A DNA stretch of 64,000 bases from Maniola hyperantus (GCF_902806685.2 NC_048552.1:9761662-9825661); one strand, 5' to 3'. Shown: positions 54,183 through 64,000, numbered from the stretch's first letter. Translations and numbers: made by a program. The notes: generated by a model not told the origin, from the sequence alone.

Positions 54183-54341
54183 TGTACATCGACCTTTAGA
54201 AAGAGATAGCGGTTTTGTAGAGCATTGTCTTTGTCGTTGAGACCGACAAAACGTCACATAGATATGAGTGACAGGGACAACGCTCTACAAAAACGAAATC
54301 TCATTCTAAAGGTCGATCTACATTATTTTTTTGCCGCGTAG
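54183..54341 (+). repeat. Family D MITE, left terminus missing
   Basis: TGTACATCGACCTTTAGAAAG, GTCTTTGTCGTTGAGACCGAC, ACAACGCTCTACAAAA, AAAGGTCGATCTACAT and GCCGCGTA. It begins at the last codon of the RTE fragment. Confidence 0.75.
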
Positions 54342-54578
54342 GTACGTATTATGAACGATGAATCAGACAGGTAGATTTTCTTATTGCAAATACCAGATAA
54401 ATTTTTAAGATATTATAGTAAATACTTAAGCACGGTTCTTACACAAAATTTCACACTCTAGGTGGATAAATTATTAGCAACCCATTTATTTTCCAATGAG
54501 TTTCAGCGAACAAAAATCAAACATACCAAACTTTTATTTGCCTTGAACGCTGTGTGTTCTCATCTTTATCCTGTCAAG

Positions 54579-54751
54579 GATCACATCAGTCATGTGGACA
54601 TAAAACACTCAAAATTACAGGTTGCCAACTCAACGAGTATTGTCGCAAAAACTTTACAGTCTTTTTTGACCATTCGCATACTTTTCGGTTAGAATTCGCA
54701 AAATTTAATGACTTAGGAAATTATATGTTTTGTTGGTGCACGATATTATAA
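54579..54751 (+). pseudogene. Second clip-domain-like exon, degenerate
   Basis: A pyrimidine-rich acceptor (CTTTATCCTGTCAAG) is followed by the same phase-1 GA start as clip exon 2. The frame reads Gln-Ser-Cys, nine residues, Cys-x5-Cys, then Phe-Phe-Asp, and so aligns with Gln-Thr-Cys, eight residues, Cys-x5-Cys, Phe-Asp of the gene at 14667. It then either splices at a GT at 54688 (phase 2) or runs on to Phe-Cys-Trp-Cys and TAA at 54749-54751. The latter recalls a broken CC end. The fourth clip cysteine is absent. It could be a decayed duplicate exon, a real exon of a neighbouring clip gene, or chance. No matching signal-peptide exon was found nearby. Confidence 0.4.
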
Positions 54752-54914
54752 GGCGTGAGTTCAAACAAATTAAGAAGGAATATTATTGTTTAAAAAAATC
54801 TTGTTAGCTAGAAATGTACCTACTTCCTTTTCGTATTTGACTACTTAAGCGTAAAGAGTGGGTACCTATATCAAAACAGGTGGAAACTCTATGGCCTTTA
54901 CTAGTATAAGGAAG

Positions 54915-55050
54915 TATCATCATCATAAACCCACTGCCAGCCTACTATTGAACACGGGTCTCCTCTCAGAATGAGAAGGGTTTTAACCATATTGGTTTGG
55001 CCACCACGCTGGCCAAGTGCGGATTGACGGACATAACTAAGTAGATTTAC
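54915..55050 (-). repeat. Metulj-like SINE fragment
   Basis: CATCATCATAAACCCACTGCC, GGGTCTCCTCTCAGAATGAG and CTGGCCAAGTGCGGATTG. Confidence 0.7.
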
Positions 55051-55306
55051 CTATAGGATATTTAATTGGCAAAATAAGATAATATGAAAGTAAATCCTAT
55101 ACTTTCGGTAAACTCTACAAACTTACTAACTCTACCTTCTTCTAATAAGGCACCTACCGGGTCCCACTTATATCAAGGTATAAATGTTTAGGCATTTCAG
55201 ATTACCACATACCAATTACCAAATAATACCTATAGTGAATTGGTATTCAAGCAAGAAACTGCGATGTAAAAAATTACGAATAAGTAGGTAAGTGTTATAT
55301 AATTAT

Positions 55307-55354
55307 TTTGTATAATTGCGAATGGGATAATTTGTATAATTGCGAATGGGACGT
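55307..55354 (+). repeat. Two 24-bp tandem units
   Basis: TTTGTATAATTGCGAATGGG is repeated with a 24-bp period. Confidence 0.8.
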
Positions 55355-56575
55355 TGTTCGATAAATATTCACATATCCAATATTGATTCCATTTAGGTAT
55401 GTCTAATTATGGAAATATTGCAATATTCCATAAATAATAAGACTTTGATGTTACTCAAGGTCAATTCTATATTATATTTACACCGAACAATGTCCAATGA
55501 ACGCGAAAAGGACTTGAAAAGTAGAAAAAATAAACTTCAAGAAAGATTTTTATAACTCAGTAAATTCGGGTTTGGTGATATAAACTTTGACAAACTTATC
55601 AAAAATCGCCATGAAACATGGACTGATCTTTATTTTAAAGGTAGAGGGTGTATTTTTAATTGATTTTTAGTTTGTAGGCGGGCTATAAAAAGGTTGTGTT
55701 ATTATAAAAGGCTTTGACAGTTCGCGGTAAGGTCGGCAAAACGGTAGGTTGGACAATTTCGATGTCGGGAAGATATTAAATCGGTTTTGTCAAATGTCAA
55801 CTTCTGTGGCCGCCTCCGCTCGATCGGATGTTGTTTTAGGGGCCATATGAACGTGTAAAAAATCTTTTTGAAAAGGCCGTTTAATGTAAAAATATATATT
55901 TTGATGAGTAAGTAGGTAAGTATCGAAACATAAAAGTTACCTTTTTGACCGACCTAAAAGTTTTTTCCAAATGAAAAAACAATTAACAATTTTTCCTAGC
56001 TATATCACATGCGTAGGTACCTTTCCTAACAGTAGGTAAAATAGGTTAATTTTTTGATCTAAATGGAAATCAATTGAAGATGAAGATACTTCAAACGGAT
56101 TTTAAAAACGGCTTCAATTGGCTTGGGAATAAACTCTACTTACTTGGTACATTTACTTCTTCAATTGTTTTTTAATCTAAATTATGTACACTAATACATA
56201 TTATAAATAAAACTTACAGCATGTAAGTTTGGATATACTAGGGGGTAATCTCCGGAAAGAATCATTATTTTCATAAATTTCTTTCACTGACAGATGCTAA
56301 GATTCATTATCCCCGATAATAAGCTATAGGCTACAAATTATATCACACAAACGAAGTCGCGGGAAAAAGCTAGAATAATTATTACAAAAGAAAAGTTCTG
56401 ACTCACTTACTGGCCTTGGCCCTTGGCCCTTGGCCTTAGAAAGCTGAAAGCACAGAGGGTTTCCTTTATAATTTGTAATGTAGACAAGGAATAAGAATGG
56501 ATTTTTCGAAATTTCCACGGGTGTGAAGCCGAGGATGGTCGTTAATTTCCTGTAAACCATGTACGCAAAAAACAT
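55355..56575. other. Unassigned stretch
   Basis: Single-copy-looking AT-rich DNA, apart from a family O patch near 56393-56450 and a reversed family A tail (ACGAAGTCGCGGG) near 56350. Confidence 0.35.
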
Positions 56576-56879
56576 GAAGCTGTGATAGCCTAATGGTTAG
56601 GACGTCAGCCTTCTAATCGGAGGTCGGGGGTATAATTACTCTTTTCGGAGTTATGTGCGTTTTTAGTAATTAAATACCTATCACTTGCTTAAACGGTGAA
56701 GGAAAACATCGCAAAGAAAACTGCATGCCTGAGAGTTCTCCATAATGTTTTCAAAGGTGTGTAAAGTCTACCAATCCGCACATGACTAACGTGGTAGACT
56801 ATGGCTAAGCCCATCTCACTTTAAAATGAGACCCATGCTCTGGCAGTGAGCCTGCGATGGGTTGATCATGATGAAGATG
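56576..56879 (+). mobile_element. Metulj-like SINE, full length
   Basis: Head GCTGTGATAGCCTAATGGTT with TAGGACGTCAGCC, a mutated B-box, CTTTTCGGAGTTATGTGCG, CATGCCTGAGAGTTCTCC, ATCCGCACATGACTAACG and TGGGTTGATCATGATGAAG. Confidence 0.8.
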
Positions 56880-57204
56880 TACGCAACAATGATATTATTA
56901 GATATTAAGATAATTAGGTATGGATATCTACTGGTCCCTTCAATAGTGCTCGATTAATTTTTACGGAACCCTTTTAATTTAATCATAATATTTAATCATC
57001 TACGGCTAAGTGCGTTTTTGTGGGTCCTTATTAGACACCACGCCGCGCGCCTCGCCGGTGGTTTACTCTCTGTTCCTCTATCAAGGACATAGCGGCAAAA
57101 AACAGCAAATTATTTTTCCTACACGATAACAAGATGAGACTTTTTGAGATTTGCTACTATGGATTATTTTTTTCATAAACAAAACAAAAAACATTCTATT
57201 CTTA

Positions 57205-57431
57205 ACTAGCTTATGCTTGCGACTTCGTCCGCGTGGACTACACTACAAATTTCAAACCCCTATTTCACCCCCTTAGGGTTTAATTTTCAAGAATCCTTTC
57301 TCAGCGGATGCCTACGTCAAAAAGCTATCTGCCTGCCAAATTTCAGCCCGATCCGTCCAGTATAGTTTGAGCTGAGCGTTGATAGATCAGTCAGTCAGTC
57401 ACTCAGTCAGTCACCTTTTTCTTTTATATAT
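57205..57431 (+). repeat. Family B repeat, complete
   Basis: ACTAGCTTATGCTTGCGACTTC, CACCCCCTTAGGGTTTAAT, CAGTCAGTCACTCAGTCAG and CTTTTTCTTTTATATAT. Confidence 0.8.
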
Positions 57432-57435
57432 TTAG

Positions 57436-58417
57436 AAGATTTTACCTAAACTTTGTCTTGAATAATAATAATTATTGGTAAGTATTATCACGTATTATTA
57501 ATTATCTACTACTGAAACTGTGCTTTTTGATTATTTTTTTCTGGAGGTCGTTATTTTATTGACCTTTTTAAAAAAATCGTTTCGTAAGAAACGCTTTTAA
57601 AAACGTCTTGTGAGACTTCGATCGCTCCCATAGCACGGATAGGTTAGGACTTAGGAACATACCTAAGTACGAGTGAAGTCACTCTATCGCTGGAAAAAGC
57701 TTCTGGTACACCTATTACAGCATCGATCGAAGAGCATTTTGAATTATAAAGATAAATCTTTTGCTTAATTTTGTTTATAATTTCTTGTCTTTAATCTTAA
57801 TCCACTCAGTTGATCTTCTTTTATCACAGTCATAGTGTGACTGTGACAGAAATTAATTCCTTGAAATAATTTTTAAACAATAGAATACCTTTTTCCAACA
57901 TCAAAGACACTAAGGGAGTGTTTACGACATATGAAAGTACACGGAGCGCAGGATAACCAGGAATGTTAATTGGAGCTTTCTCAGAAACAATGTATAAACA
58001 GGGGGAGAGGTTTTTAATTTGGCTCACTTTGTAATGAAAATTTTTGTACCCACGCTCACGTACATAGATGCTCTCATTTTTAATTCTTATTGCGTTGAAA
58101 TTAAAAACTAATTTGGAATAACTGATTATACTTATAATGTATGTGTTGGACTGTACGTGAAGCAGATTAAAATGTTTGTGATGATTTTTGAAGTTGACGC
58201 TTGTTATGTTAAGAATCTTATAAGAAAAGTCGTACCTACCTACTTGTCTTTCTCTAGGAAATTGAATATGAGATTACAAGAAGGAAAAAATTAACTGAAT
58301 ATTATGAGATTATAATAAAGATGGTATGAGTCTTAGATACAAGTGATTCCATAGCTAAGCAACATTTGTTTAAGTTTGTAACCGTGAAAAAACAAACAGA
58401 GTTACGCATTTTATAAT
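57436..58417. other. Unassigned stretch
   Basis: Nothing recognised on either strand. Confidence 0.35.
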
Positions 58418-58420
58418 AAT

Positions 58421-58745
58421 TCACGCGACTTCGTCCGCGTGGATTTAGGTTTTTAAAAACCCCGTGGGAACTCTTTGATTTTCCCGAATATAAGTAGCTT
58501 ATTTCACTCTCCAGGTCTTAAACTAAGTATATCCATGAAAAAAACACGTTGATCCGTTGCTCCGTTGCGACGTGATTGAAGAACAAATCAACAAACTAAT
58601 AAACCAAGAAACCAACAATCAAGTTGGGTAGTCATGTTGATCAACCCATCGCCGGCTCACTACAGAGCACGGGTCTCCTCTCAGAGTGAGAAGGGTTTGG
58701 CCATAGTCTACCACACTGGCCAAGTGCGGATTGGTAGTGATGTTT
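58421..58745. repeat. Family A repeat (+) joined to a Metulj-like SINE fragment (-)
   Basis: 58421-58625: ACGCGACTTCGTCCGCGTGG to AAACCAAGAAACCAACAATC. 58632-58745: GATCAACCCATCGCCGGC, GGTCTCCTCTCAGAGTGAG and CTGGCCAAGTGCGGATTGG. Confidence 0.7.
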
Positions 58746-59261
58746 TGGTTAGTACGATCTAAGCCCCCGATTACGAGAAGGTACGCGTATAAAAAAATGC
58801 TGGCCTGCTGTAACCAGGTAAGTACATCATTTCCGATTTTAACAAGTTTTGTTTTTTTAACATGTCAAGATTCGATAAAATAAAATAAGTGAACACCCAT
58901 TAAATATCAATAAAAGAAGAACTAAAAACCTAAATTACACCCTAATAAAATTAACTACAGAAAAATATCCATAAAATCGTCTTAACCCTTCCAATGCACT
59001 GTCCCAAAAGTAAAGATGAACACAGCTATGGGTAACACGTGTACAAGTATAAGTACAAGGTTCAGTGGCCGAGCTAAATTCGTTCCTTCCTGTAATGTAA
59101 GGTGGTTATTTTGGATTACGATTACACCTAAGATCACTATTGAGTGTTTTAACATAAAGCGGATTTGTGGAGTGACGTATGGACACGGAAAATAAAGTAG
59201 AGGTGACGAGATGTGGATGATGTAGACCTAGAAAGTATGAGTTGGGTTGTTCTTGTTATAC

Positions 59262-59465
59262 GAGTTTGCGCGGGTGTAAGTTTCTAAAAATCTTGTGGAA
59301 ATCCTTTGATTTTCGGAATAAAAAATAAAAAGCCTTTATTCCGAATATGCAAGCTATACTAGCCGTAGTCGCACTTTTTGTGATACCGTTGAGACGTTTG
59401 TAAATTTCACCAAAATCGGCTAAACGAAAAGGCCGTGGAAATTCGGGTGTGTCAACTAGTATAAA
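59262..59465 (+). repeat. Family A repeat, strongly degraded
   Basis: GTTTCTAAAAATCTTGTGGAA, TTGATTTTCGGAATAAAAAA, ATATGCAAGCTATACTAG and ACCAAAATCGGCTAAACG. Confidence 0.5.
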
Positions 59466-59496
59466 AAAAGAATAGGTACTTACAATAGCCTGCAAG

Positions 59497-59642
59497 AAGT
59501 ACATCGACCTTTTGAAAGGGATTTCGGCTTCGTAGAACGTTCTCTTTCATTCATACCTATGTGACGTTTTGTCGGTCTCTACGACAGAACAGAGGCATCG
59601 CTCCTCGAAACCGCTATCTCTTTCTAAAGGTCAATGTACAAT
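59497..59642 (+). repeat. Family D MITE, termini missing
   Basis: GTACATCGACCTTTTGAAAG, GACGTTTTGTCGGTCTCTACG and CTATCTCTTTCTAAAGGTCA. Confidence 0.7.
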
Positions 59643-59655
59643 ATTTCCTACCAGT

Positions 59656-61741
59656 GATGTACATAATGTATAATAAAAACATAGGGGGTATGAACACGAA
59701 CAAAATGCTAATCACAAGAATTTATATTTTCTCTCATGGTTTCAGAAAAGCTCTTCAGGAAATCATACTATCTTGTATCAATAAAGAACGTTTCGGTGAT
59801 GTCATTTGACGCTGTTTACCTAGTGGTTATTATAATAATGACGGCACCGCTATTGTAGTAAAATAGAACTTAATGGCCTATCTTCATAAAAATCCAACTC
59901 TTTACATTCCCATAAAAAGCGTCCAATCCAGCACGTTTCATGCGACCATGAAATAATCTGACCGCGTCCTAAAATAGTCTAAATAGGAGCAATTCGAGTT
60001 ATTACCAAAAACCGCTCGTAGCCTGTTATAGATATTTAACGATACAATGCTGGGTGGTCGGCTCGTAAAGTTTATCGTTGGGTCAAGTTGAGTCAGTCGT
60101 CCGTACCTAGCTTTATGAATTACTTCATCCTTTCTTTAAAATAAATAATCTACATACATTTAAAAATACTGAAGTCAAATGTACTTAGGAACTCTATTGA
60201 ACGAAAACTCTATGTCTAAAAGACCAAGACAGCTTTAGGCATGTTAGTTTTTAAAGAACATCCTTTTGGTTATTTTAATCTTTTTTCACTACTTTGTAGG
60301 AAATGTATTTGATTATAGGGTAGTAGAAAAGGATAGAAAAGTACTTAAGAGCTGATTTTTCAATTGACAAACGTTATCTGACGATTGAAAAATCGGCCCT
60401 GAATTTTAAAAAGAATAGATTTTTAGTCATGTTTTAGTCGCTAGATTAAAAAAGTCATGCTAAAATTACTCAATATTTTTAATGTTACTGATTCATACAC
60501 AGAACATAAAATAAAGCCACGAAGTGATAGCTATACCTACTCATAAATATTACATGAATTTTTTAAATGATTTATAATTTACAAGAAAGAAATTAGCATA
60601 AATAATATAAACTGTTAAAAAGAAGCAATGAAAAAATGATCTCTTGGCGAAAGATCAGCAGGACTAAAATCTAAATTTGTCATTATGTATAATGTCCCGG
60701 TGTTCTGAGTCGCTGCGTCAACAAACAGTATCGTTTGAGATATTTCAGTCCGTCCGTCCGTCATTCTGTATACATTACGACCTCACAGAGACATCTGACG
60801 ACAGCCTATCAATCTTTTAATAAATACCAGAGCACCAAAACAAACATAACTTTACACCAAAACTATTCGAACTGAACCAAGAGTGAAAGGCATAGCAAAC
60901 ATTTTCGAGCAATAAAGTCACATCTCCAAGCAAAACTATCTTGGCACATTATTATTTGTGACTTTAGTACAAGACAACATTTTACGATCGGCACAAATAA
61001 TGTTTTTCACACTTTTTTCTGACACACGTGTTACAATTTCGGTCCGTGATACATAGTTATAATAGTTTTAATGGGTGTTATGACATTATTCGAGACGAGA
61101 AGTATCATTTTTAATATGAACAGCGATGCTGCGTTAACTGCTCGTTGGATACTTGACAGGGGCGTTAAAAAATTTCGCTTTGACAAAAAGTTAACTGTCG
61201 TAATAAAATTTAAACGAGCGTTGTCACACGAGGCTGAGCGAAAACAACGAAAAAAATATTTTCCTTCATCAAAATTATTTTTAAATGATTTGTAGAAAAA
61301 ATAATTTGAGACAGTAGGTCCTACCTAAAAGTTGACGAAAATGAAATTTGTAATATAAGAAATTTATTAGGGGCTAAAAGTACTTACTTGAACTCTTCGG
61401 TTGTGGGGATGTGTCAAGGCTTTTTAAATGTTTATGTTTTAAGCTAGCCCCCTGAAAGTACCTTCTTACTTACTCTTACGAAAAAAAATATTTTTCTTAG
61501 GGCCCAGTCATACCATTACTAAGAGACAGGGTAGATACATATTATAACTTCTCAAGGGCCCGGTGTACACTTTCGCTACCGTCTGCCTACTGCATAATTT
61601 CAAACAGAAGTAAAACCAGATGAAATATATCTAGCAGTTTTTAGAGTTCCATGCCCGAAGAATACCAACGGTGCTCTATTTTTAAGACTGCGCTGTCCGT
61701 CCATTCGTCCGTCCGTCTTTCAGCGGACTGTATCTCGTGAA
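59656..61741. other. Unassigned stretch
   Basis: Mostly AT-rich. Holds a small hairpin MITE at 60349 and a 74-codon frame (61071-61295, +) with no recognised motif. Confidence 0.35.
60349..60401. mobile_element. Miniature hairpin element, about 53 bp
   Basis: GAGCTGATTTTTCAATTG and GATTGAAAAATCGGCCC are inverted around GACAAACGTTATCTGAC. It looks like a MITE reduced to its two ends. Confidence 0.5.
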
Positions 61742-62164
61742 CCGGAATAGGTACAGAGTTGAAATTTTCACAGAATGTGTATTTCTATTGTCGCTATAAC
61801 AACAAATGAGTAGGCAATAAAAATTTCAAAATGGCCGCTATGAAAATGATTTTTTTGAAAGTGTAGTTTCTCGTACGATAGTACGGAACCCTTCGTGTGC
61901 GAGTCCGACTCGCACTTGACTGATTTTTTATCCACAAGGCGACGGGACCGTAATACGTAGAGAGTTAAAATTTTCACAGAATGTGTATTTCTATTGCCGC
62001 TATAACAACAAATATAAGTAGGTAATAAAAATTTCAAAATGACCGCTATGAAAATCATTTTTTTTAAAGTCATATTTCTCGTACGATGGTATGGAATATG
62101 GAACCCTTCGTGTGCGAGTCAGACCCGTACTTGACTGGTTTTGTATCCACAAGGCGACGGGACA
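61742..62164 (+). repeat. Tandem duplication of a 216-bp family C-end unit
   Basis: Two copies of ATTTTCACAGAATGTG, TATTTCTATTG, AACCCTTCGTGTGCGAGTC and CACAAGGCGACGGGAC, offset by about 216 bp. The middle of each unit (GTACGGAACCC, GACTCGCACTTGACTG) is a family C terminus. The minus frame spanning both is a by-product. Confidence 0.7.
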
Positions 62165-62404
62165 TAAACGCATCGTTGAGTTTACGATGACACAGAATTA
62201 GAACTATCATCATCGCGCTATACGAATATCATCCTGTAATAAAATAAAATAGTATGAAAAGTTAATAAATGTGTAAAGTAAGCTGGCAATTAACTGGGTT
62301 GCGTACACGCATTGCAAAGCTAACCACACAGTACACACATATTTTCGGGGTTTTTTTGGGTAGATAGGTACGTATGTATTTTAATTAATATTATATTAGA
62401 CTAA

Positions 62405-62637
62405 TCATTCATACTTTCTGTCTGTCTGTACGTCCGCCTGTCTGTATGATAGCCTTTCATGGCCCATCCGTTCAACCAATTTTGACGAAATTTGTTACAG
62501 CGATAGTTTGCATCCCGGGGAAGAACGTCGGCTAATTTTTATCCCGAATCAAAGAGAATCGAAATCAACGAGTTCTCACGGGATTTTTAAAAACCTAATT
62601 CCAAGCGGACGAAGTCGCGGGCATCATCTAGTATTTA
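62405..62637 (-). repeat. Family A repeat, GTCTGTCTG-bearing subtype, reverse
   Basis: TTTCTGTCTGTCTGTACGTC, TTTCATGGCCCATCCGTTC, AGTTTGCATCCCGGGGAAGA and GCGGACGAAGTCGCGGGC. Confidence 0.75.
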
Positions 62638-62789
62638 AATATATTGTACAATTAATTAGCTATTGTTTTTTTGTTCCTTAGACCTATACCACTTTATTAT
62701 TTCACCTTACTCAGGTTAAAGGGAAGCTGGAAGCTTTATGAGAGATAAAAAAGTAGGTACCTATTGTGTACAAACAGAATGAAAATAAA

Positions 62790-62890
62790 ATCGATACATT
62801 ATAAATGCGAAAGTGTGTCTGTCTGTCTGCGGGCTTTTCGTGGGCTATCTGTTTAACCGATTTCAACGGGATCCAAAATCCATGTTGAGT
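62790..62890 (-). repeat. Family A subtype fragment, reverse
   Basis: ATTATAAATGCGAAAGTGTG, CTGTCTGTCTG and TGTTTAACCGATTTCAACG. Confidence 0.6.
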
Positions 62891-63098
62891 TATCCAGTAA
62901 AAAATAAAGGGATTGCGTATTTAAAAACTACCTACTCTGAACAACTAGAGTGAATACGCATCTTCTAGGTAAACGCGTCCCATTTTAGGCCACATCATCA
63001 CTTTCCATCAGATGTGATTGTGGTCAAGCGTTTGCCTTTATACCTACCTAATGAATAAAAAAAACAGTGGAGCTCTTAGCCACAACTAACCTAACCTT

Positions 63099-63256
63099 TA
63101 ACGGCGGTTACGCACTCATGCGATCCGAGTCCGTGAAAATACGTTCCTTTTTGTTTTCAATGGTAGCTTATGACATATTATTATGTCTTATGTCGTAGAT
63201 ATTTTTATATCCGTATTTTCACGGATTCGGATGCGACGAGTGCGTGAGCGCTGTTA
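63099..63256. mobile_element. Foldback MITE with 45-bp inverted ends
   Basis: TAACGGCGGTTACGCACTC and GAGTGCGTGAGCGCTGTTA, then ATCCGAGTCCGTGAAAATACG and CGTATTTTCACGGATTCGGAT, pair with few mismatches around a short AT-rich loop. Confidence 0.75.
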
Positions 63257-63342
63257 CTCGTAATTATTTTAGTAACCTTTCTACCATTATGCGTTTTAAG
63301 CTAGCAAAAAACACTTTGATCAGTGTTCAATTTCATTTACAG

Positions 63343-63499
63343 TATTTTGAGAAGGAATCCAGCATTTTATCGACGCAGTTTCTTGATTGACAGCCGTCAG
63401 TCACGCATTCCTGACAGCAGGAAGCACGGTCTCCTACTTCAACACATCAAGAGAGCAGTCGTAAAGCGCCGCGTGCGACAGCTCACACTTTACTACTAG
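63343..63499 (+). CDS. Candidate terminal exon (unknown gene), with a cysteine-rich frame on the other strand
   Basis: Plus reading: a strong acceptor (TTCAATTTCATTTACAG), phase 2, and 51 open codons to TAG at 63497-63499. The product is very rich in Arg (about a fifth of residues) and ends Leu-Thr-Leu-Tyr-Tyr. AATAAA follows at 63562-63567. Minus reading: from an AG at about 63440 down to TGA at about 63344, 33 codons hold six cysteines, opening with a Cys-Cys pair, as in small secreted peptides. No signal-peptide exon for it lies within the window. Splice and poly(A) signals favour plus; cysteine density favours minus. I cannot decide between them, and family is unknown in either case. Confidence 0.4.
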
Positions 63500-63518
63500 G
63501 TATCAACGCCAATAACTC

Positions 63519-63563
63519 TACGCTATTTTTGTCCGGTTATACATCCACTAATTTATAGTGCAA
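63519..63563 (+). repeat. 45-bp direct repeat, copy 1
   Basis: TACGCTATTTTTGTCCGGTT to CTAATTTATAGTGCAA. Identical to 63757-63801 except for one base. Confidence 0.85.
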
Positions 63564-63567
63564 TAAA
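63562..63567 (+). terminator. Possible polyadenylation signal
   Basis: AATAAA 63 bases after the TAG of the plus-strand exon candidate. The motif is common in AT-rich DNA, so this is modest support. Confidence 0.35.
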
Positions 63568-63756
63568 GTTTTACTTGTCACTCAACCGGGATTTATGCTC
63601 CGTCCGCCCCAAATGCGGTGCCTTCCGCTGACGAATTTCCTCGTGTCAACGTTTAGTCGTTTACTCTAAACAATAGAGATGAGCTTTTTTCAAATCATAT
63701 TCACAATGATTTCACAGGTGATTTTTCACGTAAAGTGAAATTTCGCTTTTACATTT

Positions 63757-63801
63757 TACGCTATTTTTGTCCGGTTACACATCCACTAATTTATAGTGCA
63801 A
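63757..63801 (+). repeat. 45-bp direct repeat, copy 2
   Basis: Ends exactly where a family B element begins (CTAGCTTATTCC at 63802). The intervening 193 bp are AT-rich and unassigned. Confidence 0.85.
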
Positions 63802-63802
63802 C

Positions 63803-64000
63803 TAGCTTATTCCTGCGACTTCTTCCACGTGGACTACACAGATTGCAAACCCTTAGTTTACCCCTTTAGTGGCTGAAGTTTCAAAAATCCTTTCTAAGTG
63901 GATGCCTACGTCATAATAGCTATCCATTGTCCAAATTTCAGCTCAAATCGTCGAGTGGCTTGAGCTGTTCTTGATAGACCAGTCAGTTAGTCAGTCAGTC
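63803..64000 (+). repeat. Family B repeat, cut by the window end
   Basis: TAGCTTATTCCTGCGACTTC, TGGACTACACAGATTGCAAA, TGGATGCCTACGTCATAATAG and CAGTCAGTTAGTCAGTCAG. Confidence 0.75.

Noticed and set aside
61768..62073. 101-codon minus-strand frame with internally repeated protein sequence
   Set aside because: It spans a tandem DNA duplication of a repeat end. The protein repetition reflects that.
63343..63440. Insulin-like A chain on the minus strand
   Set aside because: There is a Cys-Cys pair, but the spacing to the next cysteines (2, 4, 4 and 11 residues) does not fit the CC-x3-C-x8-C pattern.

Overview
The window looks like a repeat-rich euchromatic segment of a lepidopteran (moth or butterfly) genome. 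This rests on the AT-rich background, short spliced exons with GT..AG borders, abundant tRNA-derived SINEs, and many copies of short interspersed families that I associate with Lepidoptera (three large families ending in, or containing, GTCA or GTCT microsatellites; foldback MITEs; jockey, CR1-like, R1-like and RTE-like LINE pieces). No bacterial-type operon, rRNA, true tRNA gene or CRISPR array was seen. Species cannot be told from the sequence alone.

One host gene is well supported. It is on the + strand at 14560-17219: a TATA box and initiator, three coding exons (14667-14733, 16366-16481, 17056-17163) and an AATAAA signal encode a 96-residue secreted protein made only of a signal peptide and a six-cysteine clip domain, with no serine-protease domain. 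Three further weaker exon candidates lie downstream on the same strand: a second clip-like exon at 54579, an open exon at 41716-41908, and a terminal exon with its own AATAAA at 63343-63499. The last has a cysteine-rich open frame on the opposite strand. Some of their splice phases are compatible, but I cannot show that they belong to one transcript.

Layout: 1-4640 repeats (family B, a GC-rich family K and a repeated J sequence). 4640-6010 a long-TIR DNA element carrying a MITE in its left arm and a SINE near its right arm. 6230-9400 nested MITEs, SINE pieces and two perfect hairpins. 9400-14560 mostly unassigned AT-rich DNA with scattered repeats. 14560-17220 the clip gene, with repeats in its first intron. 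17300-28250 dense repeats, including nested insertions at 21809-22183 and 25414-26190. 28252-31939 a 5'-truncated jockey-clade LINE with intact ORF2 and a target-site duplication. 31940-34700 unassigned. About 34700-39185 a CR1-like LINE with a PHD-finger ORF1 broken by a frameshift, an endonuclease/RT ORF2 and a 35-A tail. 39200-64000 further MITEs (one with TTAA flanks, one with TA flanks), SINEs, LINE 3' fragments and the exon candidates.

Mobile DNA makes up most of what can be recognised. The LINEs could in principle have supplied the machinery that spread the SINEs, while the MITEs have TIRs but no transposase here. Repeat family letters (A, B, C...) are my own labels for groups of similar sequences inside this window.
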